A stretch of DNA of 64,000 nucleotides. It comes from Acidobacteriota bacterium. Lineage in GTDB: Bacteria > Acidobacteriota > Vicinamibacteria > Vicinamibacterales > SCN-69-37. Each line of letters begins with the position of its first letter. The stretch's first letter is position 1. The notes beneath the pieces are model-generated. The model worked only from the letters and a program-made list of their open reading frames with translations, was not told where the DNA came from and searched no databases. Location: contig JADJUS010000004.1 of assembly GCA_016716905.1 (NCBI GenBank), forward strand, positions 1,736,001 to 1,800,000, written 5' to 3'. The position numbers and the translations under genes were made by a program. Shown piece after piece: positions 50,819-58,723 of the stretch.

Positions 50819-51502
50819 ATGGAACTCCCTGCTGCGGCCAGGCAGGCAATGGCCCGCCTGGCCGCAGACCTCACGCGGGTGTTCAGCGACCGCTTCGTCG
50901 CCCTGGTGGCGTACGGCCCCACACGCACGGCGGCCTTCGCCCGCTCGATACACGCCGACGACCTCGACGCGCTCACGCCGCTGGCCGACCGCTGGCAGCG
51001 CGAGGGTCTGGACACGCCTCTGCTCATCACGCCTCTTGAGTTCGAGCGATCGCTCGACGCGTTCCCGCTCGAATACCAGGCCCTGCTCGACCGGCACGAG
51101 GTGATTGCCGGCGAGTCGCCCTTCACCAACGCGCGCCCGTCAGAAGCCGATCTCCGGCGCGCCTGCGAAGTGCAGGCCAAAGCGTTCCTCATTCACCTGC
51201 GCCAGGGCTGGATTCAGGCCGCAGGACACGCACACGAGCAGGAACTGCTGCTGGCAGAGTCAGCCGCCCCACTGCGAGCGCTCCTCGCCAGCGTGGCGCA
51301 ACTGCAGCACGCGAGTCATGCGACAGACGCAGACATCGCGGCGTTTGCCGGACAGGCCACGGGCGTGCCCGCGGACCTCGTCGCCGGCATCCTTGCGCTG
51401 GAACAACATCCAGAGGCGGCCGGGCGTCTCACATCGCGCCTGGGCGAGTACCTGGGAGTGGCCGAACGGCTCTGGGCTCATGTAGACGGCTGGCGCGCGT
51501 GA
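50819..51502 (+). CDS. Hypothetical 227-aa protein, possible degenerate nucleotidyltransferase
   Basis: The protein is soluble and helical. The N-terminus FVALVAYGPTRTAAFA and DDLDALTPLADRW weakly recall nucleotidyltransferase-fold proteins (G-S-x-x-x-G and D-x-D replaced by GPTR and DDLD), but the catalytic signature is not intact. PLLITPLEFERSLDAFPLEY and a long alpha-helical C-terminus (about 120-227) follow. Placement six bases after the secreted paralogue and four bases before the TPM gene points to cotranscription. I do not assign a function. Confidence 0.6.
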   Translation: MELPAAARQAMARLAADLTRVFSDRFVALVAYGPTRTAAFARSIHADDLDALTPLADRWQREGLDTPLLITPLEFERSLDAFPLEYQALLDRHEVIAGESPFTNARPSEADLRRACEVQAKAFLIHLRQGWIQAAGHAHEQELLLAESAAPLRALLASVAQLQHASHATDADIAAFAGQATGVPADLVAGILALEQHPEAAGRLTSRLGEYLGVAERLWAHVDGWRA

Positions 51503-52317
51503 CCCCTGCCTGTGCCGCCGTGCGCCGCCTGGCGCTTGTCGCCGCGTGTTTTTTCTTCATCTTTTCGCCCGCAGCCGCGCAGGCTCAAGGGCCGCTGCCG
51601 ACGCTGACCGCGCCCGTCAACGATTTTGCCAACGTGATCGACGCTGGGTCCGCCGCCGAACTTGATCGCATCATTCGCGTGTTGCAGACGACGACCGGCG
51701 ATGTGGTGGTGGTGGCCACGATCGACACCTTTGCGCCGTACGCGACGATTGAAGAGTACGCGACACGCCTCTTCGAGAAGGCCGGCATTGGCACCCGCAA
51801 AGCCGACAGCGGCGTGCTGATGCTGGTGGCCGTGCAAGACCGCCGCGTCCGTATCGAAGTGGGCTACGGCATCGAGGAGTTCATCACCGACGGTTTTGCG
51901 GGCGACACGATTCGCACCCAGATGCTGCCGGCATTTCGTGAAGGCGGCTACGGGCCTGGGCTCGTCGCCGGTGCCACCCGCGTGATCACGCGAATCGCCC
52001 AGGGTCGTGGTGTGACGTTGCCCAATGTCGTGGCGGCAGCCCGCCCGCGGTCGGAGCCAAATGGTGGCATCCCGATTGGCGTGGTGATCCTTTTTCTCGT
52101 CCTGTTTTCGCTGATGGGCCGCTTCGGCGGGTTCGGTGGATTGGGTGGCATCGCCGCCCTGCTGCTGCAGAATCGACGGGGCCGGCGCAGCACCTGGAGT
52201 GGATGGCACGGCGGGTCCGGCGGATTCGGCGGCGGGTTCGGGGGCGGCGGCGGTGGCGGCTTTGGCGGATTCGGCGGGGGACGATCCGGAGGCGGCGGCG
52301 CGTCCGGCGGATGGTAG
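51499..52317 (+). CDS. TPM-domain (YgcG-type) membrane protein with Gly-rich tail
   Basis: The protein is 272 aa, GTG start overlapping the previous gene by 4 bp. Signal peptide at about 1-30. The TPM/PF04536 domain follows (VNDFANVIDAGSAAELDRII, VVVVATIDTFAPYATIEEY, RRVRIEVGYGIEEFITDGFAG), then a membrane helix (about 193-211, IGVVILFLVLFSLMG) and a Gly-rich C-terminus rich in GGFGGG units. Commonly neighbours a LemA protein, as here (52340). Envelope function unknown. Confidence 0.9.
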   Translation: MTPACAAVRRLALVAACFFFIFSPAAAQAQGPLPTLTAPVNDFANVIDAGSAAELDRIIRVLQTTTGDVVVVATIDTFAPYATIEEYATRLFEKAGIGTRKADSGVLMLVAVQDRRVRIEVGYGIEEFITDGFAGDTIRTQMLPAFREGGYGPGLVAGATRVITRIAQGRGVTLPNVVAAARPRSEPNGGIPIGVVILFLVLFSLMGRFGGFGGLGGIAALLLQNRRGRRSTWSGWHGGSGGFGGGFGGGGGGGFGGFGGGRSGGGGASGGW

Positions 52318-52339
52318 CGTATGAGCAGGAGTTTCGACA

Positions 52340-52918
52340 ATGCGGACAATTACTGAGTTCAAGCGGCTGGTCATGACGATGTTGGTTGTTGGCGCCATTG
52401 GCGCCTCGGCCTCGGGCTGTTCATACAACCGCTTCACCACGCAGGAAGAAGCGATCAAGGGCCAGTGGGCGCAGGTGGAGAATCAGCTGCAGCGCCGCAG
52501 TGACTTGATTCCCAACCTGGTCGAAACCACCAAAGGTTACGCGCAGCAGGAAAAGGACATCTTCATCGCGGTGGCCGACGCACGCGCGAAAATGGCCGGC
52601 GCGACTACGCCGGCACAGAAGATTGAAGCAGCCAACCAGGAAAGCAGCGCGCTCGCACGCCTGTTGGTGGTGGTGGAGAACTACCCGCAGTTGAAGTCGG
52701 ATGCGATCTTTGCGCGGCTGATGGATGATTTGGCCGGCACCGAAAATCGGCTGGCTACCGAGCGTGGGCGCTACAACGATCGCGTGCGCGAGTACAACAC
52801 GGACCGGCGGAAGTTCCCCGGCAACATCACGGCCAAAATGTTCAGCTTCGTGGAATACCCGTACTTTGAGGTGGCCGCCGACGCGAAGGCGGTGCCGAAG
52901 GTCAACTTCGGGAAATGA
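52340..52918 (+). CDS. lemA: LemA-family protein
   Basis: The protein is 192 aa. An N-terminal hydrophobic stretch ending ASASGCSYN could be a lipobox (Cys26) or a membrane anchor. The LemA four-helix core follows (NQLQRRSDLIPNLVETTKGYA, ENYPQLKSDAIFARLMDDLAGTENRLATERGRYND, REYNTDRRKFPGNITAKMF). LemA family proteins are membrane-associated with a possible role in envelope or stress. It follows the TPM gene by 22 bp with a ribosome site (AGGAG) at a suitable distance and ends overlapping the DinB gene by 4 bp. Confidence 0.93.
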   Translation: MRTITEFKRLVMTMLVVGAIGASASGCSYNRFTTQEEAIKGQWAQVENQLQRRSDLIPNLVETTKGYAQQEKDIFIAVADARAKMAGATTPAQKIEAANQESSALARLLVVVENYPQLKSDAIFARLMDDLAGTENRLATERGRYNDRVREYNTDRRKFPGNITAKMFSFVEYPYFEVAADAKAVPKVNFGK

Positions 52919-53409
52919 TCCGCGACGTCCTTCTGGCCGAATTTGATCACGAAATGGCGGTGACCCGCCGGCTCCTCGATCGATGCCCGGCACAGTTCGA
53001 CTGGACGCCCCATCCGAAGTCGTTCACACTCGGCTCGCTGGCCACCCACCTCACGCGCCTGCCGCGGTGGGGCGAGTGGATTCTGTCCCGCGACACCTAC
53101 GACCTCGTGCTCGACCACGCCGCTTCCCCACCGCCCTTCGCTACGCTGCCTGAGGTGCTCGACGCGTTCGACCACAACGTGCGGGTCGTCCGAGCGGCGC
53201 TGATTGCCACAAGCGACGCGGAACTGGGAGCGCCGTGGTCACTGCGCCGGAACGGCACCACACTGCTGACGCTGCCCCGCATGTCGGCATTCAAGACGTT
53301 TGTGGTGAATCACACCATTCACCACCGCGGGCAGTTGACCGTGTACCTCCGTCTGCTGGACATCCCACTGCCGGCCATCTACGGCCCGTCGGCCGACGAG
53401 CCCATGTGA
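52915..53409 (+). CDS. DinB-family metal-binding four-helix protein
   Basis: The protein is 164 aa, ATGA overlap with lemA. The DinB fold carries three metal-binding His: HLTRLPRWGEW (His near residue 45), and NHTIHHRGQLTVYLRLL near the C-terminus (NHxxxHRGQ). DinB-like proteins use bound metal in thiol-dependent transfer or detoxification, such as bacillithiol transferases, but most are unassigned. It ends overlapping the membrane protein start (ATGTGA). Confidence 0.9.
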   Translation: MIRDVLLAEFDHEMAVTRRLLDRCPAQFDWTPHPKSFTLGSLATHLTRLPRWGEWILSRDTYDLVLDHAASPPPFATLPEVLDAFDHNVRVVRAALIATSDAELGAPWSLRRNGTTLLTLPRMSAFKTFVVNHTIHHRGQLTVYLRLLDIPLPAIYGPSADEPM

Positions 53410-54944
53410 ATACGGCCACAAAGCTCGCTGGCGTGCTGGTGTTCGTCGTGCTCGCCACCGCCAACAGTGGCGGATACCGCTATGGGGTGTCGGACCAGGC
53501 CTTCTATTTGCCCGCAGTCAACCATCACCTGACGCCGGAGCTGTTTCCGCGCGACGCGCCGCTGCTTGATGCCCAGGCGAGGCTGATTACATCCGATGAA
53601 TTGATGGCGGCAGCCGTGAAGACAACCGGCCTGTCACTCCCCATGGTCGCGGCCATTCTGTACGTGCTGACGCTGGTCCTGTTGATCGCGTCGGCGGCAG
53701 GGTTCACCCGCGGCCTTGGATACTCATGGTGGGCGGTCACACTGTTTGGGATTCTGCTGACGTTCCGTCACCGCATCGCCAAGACCGGCGCCAATTCGCT
53801 TGAAGGCTATATGCACCCGCGCGAGATGGCATTTGCGATCGGCATCGCATCACTCGCCTGCCTCGTTCGCGGCCGCCATGCGCTTGCCCTGGGTCTGGTC
53901 GCTGCATCCGCCGTGCTGCACCCCACCACGGCCGCGTTTTTCGGCTTGGTGGTCGGCGTCGCGGCGCTTGATCGGTACGTAGCTCGGCCTGGGTCGTACG
54001 TAGCTCGGCCTCGTCCGAACGTTGCTCGGCCTGCTCCTCAAGGCCGAGAGACTACCCGCGCGCTTGGCCTCATCGCCGCGGCGGCCGTCCTCCTCGCCGC
54101 CGTCGCCCTCTGGGCACTCGTGTACGGCCCCCTCTCGGGCCGCCTGGGGACCATGGATGCCGAGTGGTTGCAGGTGTTCGCCGAGAAGGACTATCTCTTC
54201 CCCGCCCAGTGGCCGATCGACGCGTGGCTGATCAACCTGGCCTACCCGGTGATCATCTTCGCGATGTGGCGCGCGCGGGTTCGCCGTGATCTGGCGGGGC
54301 CAAATGAGCGCGGCCTCGTCATCGGGCTGATGGCGTCGGTCGTCTTTTTCCTCGTGTCTGTGCCGTTCACCATGGCTGAGGTTGCGCTCGCTGTGCAGTT
54401 GCAGATCACGCGTGTGTTCTGGATTCTCGACTTCGTGGCCATCGCCTCGATCGCGTGGTGGCTGACGCAGTCGCGCCGCGTAGCGATGGTGGCGATTGGC
54501 GTGTGTCTGGTCGGCTCGGCCGCGCGCGGATACTACCTGCTCGAGGTTGATCAGCCGGACCGGCAACTGGTGCGCCTCAACCTGCCGGATACGCCCTGGA
54601 TGGACGCAATGCGCTGGCTCGAGACACAACCCTCACACTGGCATGTGCTTGCCGACCCAGGCCATGCGTGGAAGTACGGCATCAGCGTCCGGGTCGGCGC
54701 CAACAGGGACACGCTCATCGAATCGGTCAAGGACAGTGCGATCGCGATTTACGATCGCACCATCGCCATGCGTGTGGCCGACCGCGTGTTTTTCACCAAC
54801 GATTACGATCAGATGTCCACGGCCAGGGTGCGTATGCTCGACGAGAAATACGACCTTGACGTGGCTGTGGTGACGGCCGGCAGCGCGCTCGATCTGCCGC
54901 TGCTCTATCGCAATGCGGAATTCGCCATCTACGATGTTCGCTGA
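53406..54944 (+). CDS. Polytopic membrane protein with a repeat-derived insert
   Basis: The protein is 512 aa with a GTG start overlapping the DinB stop. About 11 membrane helices are visible, with an extracytoplasmic C-terminal portion containing YDRTIAMRVADRVFFTND. The sequence has no glycosyltransferase DxD or GT-C motif that I can place firmly, though the overall layout resembles polytopic lipid- or sugar-linked proteins. Residues about 189-210 (RYVARPGSYVARPRPNVARP) are encoded by three 21-bp tandem units (53972-54034) and look like an insertion between two membrane helices. The next gene overlaps its end by 11 bp. Confidence 0.75.
   Translation: MNTATKLAGVLVFVVLATANSGGYRYGVSDQAFYLPAVNHHLTPELFPRDAPLLDAQARLITSDELMAAAVKTTGLSLPMVAAILYVLTLVLLIASAAGFTRGLGYSWWAVTLFGILLTFRHRIAKTGANSLEGYMHPREMAFAIGIASLACLVRGRHALALGLVAASAVLHPTTAAFFGLVVGVAALDRYVARPGSYVARPRPNVARPAPQGRETTRALGLIAAAAVLLAAVALWALVYGPLSGRLGTMDAEWLQVFAEKDYLFPAQWPIDAWLINLAYPVIIFAMWRARVRRDLAGPNERGLVIGLMASVVFFLVSVPFTMAEVALAVQLQITRVFWILDFVAIASIAWWLTQSRRVAMVAIGVCLVGSAARGYYLLEVDQPDRQLVRLNLPDTPWMDAMRWLETQPSHWHVLADPGHAWKYGISVRVGANRDTLIESVKDSAIAIYDRTIAMRVADRVFFTNDYDQMSTARVRMLDEKYDLDVAVVTAGSALDLPLLYRNAEFAIYDVR
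53972..54034 (+). repeat. Three 21-bp tandem repeats inside a coding region
   Basis: Units at 53972-53992, 53993-54013 and 54014-54034 each contain GCTCGGCCT and mostly TACGTAGCTCGGCCT. A following AGGCCGAG (54041-54048) pairs with the last CTCGGCCT (54025-54032). Being 63 bp, the insert keeps the reading frame and adds a run rich in V-A-R-P. Confidence 0.85.
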
Positions 54945-55935
54945 GTCGTCGTTTGTCCCCGCGCGCGGGTTGTCGGCGGGCCACGTCATCACGATTTACG
55001 CGTGGGCGCGAGGCCGCACCTATCCTGGCCTGCCCACACCCGAGACGCGCCTGATTCGTGTGGATGCCGAGAGCCAGGTGCGCGCGGACTGTTACTGGCA
55101 GCACGAACGGACCACGCGGCCGACACTTCTGTGTCTCCATGGCCTGGAGGGGTCCTCCGAGAAGCACTACATGCGCGGGTTGGCCCACAAGGCGCTGCGC
55201 CGCGGCTGGAACGTGGTACTCCTCAATCAGCGCAATTGCGGCGGCACCGAACACCTGACGCCCGGGCTGTATCACTCGGGGCTCACGGCGGACCCGATCG
55301 CGGTCATCCGGGCGCTTGCCTCGGCCGAAGGGCTCAGTCGGTTTTCGGTGGCGGGATATTCGCTGGGCGGCAACATCGCGATCAAGCTGGCGGGCGAACT
55401 GCCGGACCATCCCGATCTGCCCGTCGTGTCGGTGGCTGCGGTCTGCCCCACCATCGACCTCGCGCTCTGTTCCGAGGCGCTGCAGTGGCGACAGAACCTG
55501 TTGTATCAGTTGAACTTTCTCAAGGGGCTCAAAGCGCGTATGCGCCGCAAAGCTGCGGCCTTCCCTGGTCGCTATGACCTCGCGCCACTCGACCGCATCC
55601 GCACCATCCGCGAGTTTGACGACACCTACACGGCGCCGGCGCATGGCTTCGGCACAGCGGCGCGGTACTACGAACTCGCCAGCGCCCTTCGTGTGGTCAA
55701 CCGCATCGCGATCCCGGCGCTCATCATCGCGGCACACAACGATCCGTTCGTGCCCATCTCTCAGTACCAGGTGGCCGACATCCGCAACAACCCCAACGTC
55801 CTCGTCAGCCTGCAGCGCCACGGCGGCCACTGCGGCTTCGTCGGCCGCCCAACCGCCGACAGCGACGGCTACTGGGCCGAACAGACCGCCGTCGACTTCG
55901 TGTCGCGAACGGCGAGTCGCCAAAACGACCTCTGA
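54934..55935 (+). CDS. YheT-type alpha/beta hydrolase
   Basis: The protein is 333 aa from the ATG at 54934. The alpha/beta-hydrolase core has PTLLCLHGLEGSSEKHYMRG (oxyanion and HG motif), LNQRNCGGTEH, VAGYSLGGNIAIKLAGEL with the catalytic Ser in GYSLGG, and a late His/Asp pair (AAHNDPFVP; RHGGHCGF). The nearest named family is YheT/ABHD1-type esterase. No signal peptide. The last residues QNDL plus stop come from the repeat at 55921-55984. The gene overlaps the upstream membrane protein by 11 bp. Confidence 0.88.
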   Translation: MFAESSFVPARGLSAGHVITIYAWARGRTYPGLPTPETRLIRVDAESQVRADCYWQHERTTRPTLLCLHGLEGSSEKHYMRGLAHKALRRGWNVVLLNQRNCGGTEHLTPGLYHSGLTADPIAVIRALASAEGLSRFSVAGYSLGGNIAIKLAGELPDHPDLPVVSVAAVCPTIDLALCSEALQWRQNLLYQLNFLKGLKARMRRKAAAFPGRYDLAPLDRIRTIREFDDTYTAPAHGFGTAARYYELASALRVVNRIAIPALIIAAHNDPFVPISQYQVADIRNNPNVLVSLQRHGGHCGFVGRPTADSDGYWAEQTAVDFVSRTASRQNDL

Positions 55936-55984
55936 GGTAATTACCGTAGACAATGAGTCGGGAATTACCTCAGAGGTCGTTTTG
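55921..55984. terminator. CAAAACGACCTC palindrome, copy 3 (22-bp perfect arms)
   Basis: 55921-55942 is the exact reverse complement of 55963-55984, ending in CAAAACGACCTC and beginning from GAGGTCGTTTTG on the other side, with AATTACC forming the inner part of each arm. It separates the convergent YheT-type and amidohydrolase genes, and its left arm also supplies the last codons and stop of the hydrolase. Confidence 0.85.
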
Positions 55985-55992
55985 ATTCTCGC

Positions 55993-57378
55993 CTACCGCA
56001 CGCGTTTGCCGTTCTTGATCACCAGGTCCACGTCCTGCAGCAGGTTGATGTACTTGAGCACGTCGCCGCGGACGGCGATGATGTCCGCGTACTTGCCGGG
56101 CGTGATGGTGCCGACGTCGCGGTCTTTTTTCATCATCAGCGACGGCCAGTAGGTGGCGCTGCGAATGGCTTCCATCGCCGGGATGCCCATTTCGCGCACC
56201 CACACATCGAGTTCGTTCCAGGTGGACTGGCTGTGGAAGTTCATCGGGATGCCGCTGTCGGTGCCGATGAGCAGCGTGGCGCCGGCTTCGCGTAGCTGCG
56301 TGACCTTGCGCTTCAGCGTCGGCTTGCGCGCCGGCGTGAGCTGGAAGTAGCTCAGCTCTCCCGGCTTGCGCAGTGACTGGCGGATGTCGGCCACGATGTC
56401 GGCGCCAAGGCCAAGCGTCCACGACGGGTCGTCGAGCATCTCGGGGTTGTCGCGCTGATATTCATAGTTGAACAACCCCTGCACGGTGGGTGTCCAGAAA
56501 AACGGCCCCATGCTCATCTTGGCCGACCGCTCGCGAATCATCGCGATGATGTCCTCAGGATACTCGGGCGCCGTCGCCAGGCCGGTGTGTTCGAAGTTGT
56601 CCACACCGAGCTTCATCCCAAGGCGAATCTCCTGCGGCCTGTGGGAGTGGCCGATGACAGGCAGGCCATTCGCATGGGCCTCATCGATCACAGCCTTGAC
56701 CTCGACCTCGGCCATCTGGTCCTGGTCGATCAGCTTGATCACATCCACGCCCGCCTTCGCCAACTGCCGCACCTTCGCACGGGCATCGTCTACCCCGTTG
56801 ACGCCCCAGCGAAAGTCTTCGGTGCCCGGGTATGGCTCATGTTGGATGAACGGACCCGAGACGAACAGGCGCGGGCCGGGCATTTCGCCCCGGTTGATCG
56901 CGTTGCGCACATTGATGCTCGGACCGAGCGGACCACCGAGGTCACGCGCTGACGTCACGCCGGCCAGCAATAGCTGGTGGGCAGACGACGGCATGATTTC
57001 TTTTTCGAAGCGAGCGGGATAGGTCTTGTCCCAGTGTGTGTAGTCGGAGTGCCCGTTGATCATGAGATGCACGTGCATGTCCCACAGGCCGGGCAGCACA
57101 GACATCCCTTCGGTGGAAATCACTTCGGCGCCCGCCGGAACCGCGAGCGTGCCCACCATGCCGACGGCCGTGATGCGCTCGCCGGACATCAGCACCACGC
57201 TGTTGTGAATCGGCACGCCGCCGAAGCCGTCGATGAGCGTGCCGCCGACCAGCGCCGTCACCCGCCCGGCTGCCTGGCGCGGCATCACGTCACCAGGACC
57301 GAACGCGTCCACGCCTCGGCCCGATGCCCCTGCCAGCACAAGCCCCACAGCTGCCACCCCCATCACGAGTGTTTTCAT
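55993..57378 (-). CDS. Exported amidohydrolase-family protein
   Basis: The protein is 461 aa from the ATG at 57378. Signal peptide MKTLVMGVAAVGLVLAGASG. The amidohydrolase metal motif DMHVHLMING (H-x-H) lies near residue 105, GHSHRPQE gives a later metal His, and GTDSGIPMNFHSQ the terminal Asp; a carboxylated-Lys position may be present but could not be fixed by eye. Exported versions act on imides, peptides or nitrogen heterocycles. The tandem Tat-exported PLP enzyme lies next to it on the same strand. Confidence 0.9.
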   Translation of the reverse strand: MKTLVMGVAAVGLVLAGASGRGVDAFGPGDVMPRQAAGRVTALVGGTLIDGFGGVPIHNSVVLMSGERITAVGMVGTLAVPAGAEVISTEGMSVLPGLWDMHVHLMINGHSDYTHWDKTYPARFEKEIMPSSAHQLLLAGVTSARDLGGPLGPSINVRNAINRGEMPGPRLFVSGPFIQHEPYPGTEDFRWGVNGVDDARAKVRQLAKAGVDVIKLIDQDQMAEVEVKAVIDEAHANGLPVIGHSHRPQEIRLGMKLGVDNFEHTGLATAPEYPEDIIAMIRERSAKMSMGPFFWTPTVQGLFNYEYQRDNPEMLDDPSWTLGLGADIVADIRQSLRKPGELSYFQLTPARKPTLKRKVTQLREAGATLLIGTDSGIPMNFHSQSTWNELDVWVREMGIPAMEAIRSATYWPSLMMKKDRDVGTITPGKYADIIAVRGDVLKYINLLQDVDLVIKNGKRVR

Positions 57379-57399
57379 GGTGGGCATGGTAGCAAAGAC

Positions 57400-58677
57400 T
57401 CAGCCGCGCGCGATGGCGCCCAGGGCGGTGACCAGCGCGTCCAGGTCGGCCGTGGTGGTGAAGAGTTGCGGTGTCACACGCACGCCCTTGACCGGGCCGG
57501 TGTCGATGGCCACCGTGAAGATGCGATGGTTATCGAACAGCGTCGTGGCCAGTTGCTGCGGCGTCAGGCCGGTGACGCCGACGTTGGCGATCGCGCACGC
57601 GCGGTTCCCCGTGGGTGTGTTGAGGTAGACCTTCGGCATGCCGCGCACCTTGTCGGTCCAGTACTGCTGCAGGTATCTGAGTCGCGCTTCCTTGCGGGCC
57701 GGTCCCACCATCTTGTGGAACCGGATGGCGTCGCTGATGGCGAGCACGGTCCAGATGGGCTTGGTGCCGCTCCGCTCGAGTTTGCGGATGTCGTCCGCAG
57801 GTCGAGAGGTGTCGCCAAACAGCGGCCAGACGTCTTTGATCTTGTCCTTCCTGACGTGCAACAGGCCGGCGCCCAGCGGCGTGCACAACCACTTGTGCAG
57901 GCTCACGCCGAGGAAGTCGCCGTCCAGATCGGGAATTTTGTAGTTCACCTGCGCGAAGGAGTGCGCGGCATCAACAATCACCGGGACGCCGCGCGCGTGG
58001 GCCATCGCCGCAATCTTCTTCACCGGCATGATGTGGCCGGTGATGTTGATCATGTGCGAGACCAGGATGACCTTGGTGCGTGGCGTGATGGCGCGCGCAT
58101 ACACATCGACAAGCTCCTCGTCGCTCTTCGGGTGCAGCGGCACATCCACCTCGATGCACTTCAGCCCGTGTCGCTGCCTTTCCTGCCGGAACTGTTCGAG
58201 CATCGAGCCGTAGTCCTGGTCGCACATCACGGCCTCATCGCCGGGGGCGTAGGTGAGGCCGTGGATGACCGTGCCGAGCGACTCGGTGGTGTTGCGTGTG
58301 ATGACCAACTCGTCTTCGGGCACGCCGGCCAGATCGGCCAGCTCTCTCTTTACGCTGGCCACTTCGCCCAACATACGTCGACGCATGAACCAGGACAGGT
58401 TGTTGTTGATGTCCTGGGTGTACCTCGTGAAGGCCTCGAATGTCGGGGTCGGCTGCGGGCTGGAGTAGCCGTTTTCCAGATGCACGTACGCGGTGGGCAC
58501 AGGAAAGACACGACGAATCTGATCCCAGAACGCCTCTTCAGTGGCCGCACCCTGCGGACTCAGCCCGACAAACGGCTCGAGTCGGCCCTCCATGGCGTCG
58601 AGCGTACGTGGACCGAGCAGCGGCACAGCGGCGGCCGCTGCAGCCATTCCCAGGAACCGGCGTCGGGTGGTGGTCAT
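57400..58677 (-). CDS. Tat-exported class-V aminotransferase-fold PLP enzyme
   Basis: The protein is 425 aa. The N-terminus MTTTRRRFLGMAAAAAAVPL is a twin-arginine signal. The class V fold carries TRNTTESLGTVIHGL, VILVSHMINITGHIMPV, VIVDAAHSFAQV (PLP Asp) and VSLHKWLCTPLG with the PLP Lys near residue 258. Closest families are isopenicillin N epimerase-like and cysteine desulfurase-like, both usually cytoplasmic. Export by Tat implies that PLP is bound before translocation. It precedes the amidohydrolase gene by 21 bp, suggesting one operon. Confidence 0.9.
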   Translation of the reverse strand: MTTTRRRFLGMAAAAAAVPLLGPRTLDAMEGRLEPFVGLSPQGAATEEAFWDQIRRVFPVPTAYVHLENGYSSPQPTPTFEAFTRYTQDINNNLSWFMRRRMLGEVASVKRELADLAGVPEDELVITRNTTESLGTVIHGLTYAPGDEAVMCDQDYGSMLEQFRQERQRHGLKCIEVDVPLHPKSDEELVDVYARAITPRTKVILVSHMINITGHIMPVKKIAAMAHARGVPVIVDAAHSFAQVNYKIPDLDGDFLGVSLHKWLCTPLGAGLLHVRKDKIKDVWPLFGDTSRPADDIRKLERSGTKPIWTVLAISDAIRFHKMVGPARKEARLRYLQQYWTDKVRGMPKVYLNTPTGNRACAIANVGVTGLTPQQLATTLFDNHRIFTVAIDTGPVKGVRVTPQLFTTTADLDALVTALGAIARG

Positions 58678-58723
58678 CGCCGCTGATTATCCATTAAGAT
58701 CGCCCATTCCCCTGGGAGATCCA

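Noticed and set aside
56977..58686. A 569-codon plus-strand frame antisense to the amidohydrolase and PLP enzyme
   Set aside because: Both minus-strand proteins have clear catalytic motifs and export signals; the antisense frame is a mirror artefact.
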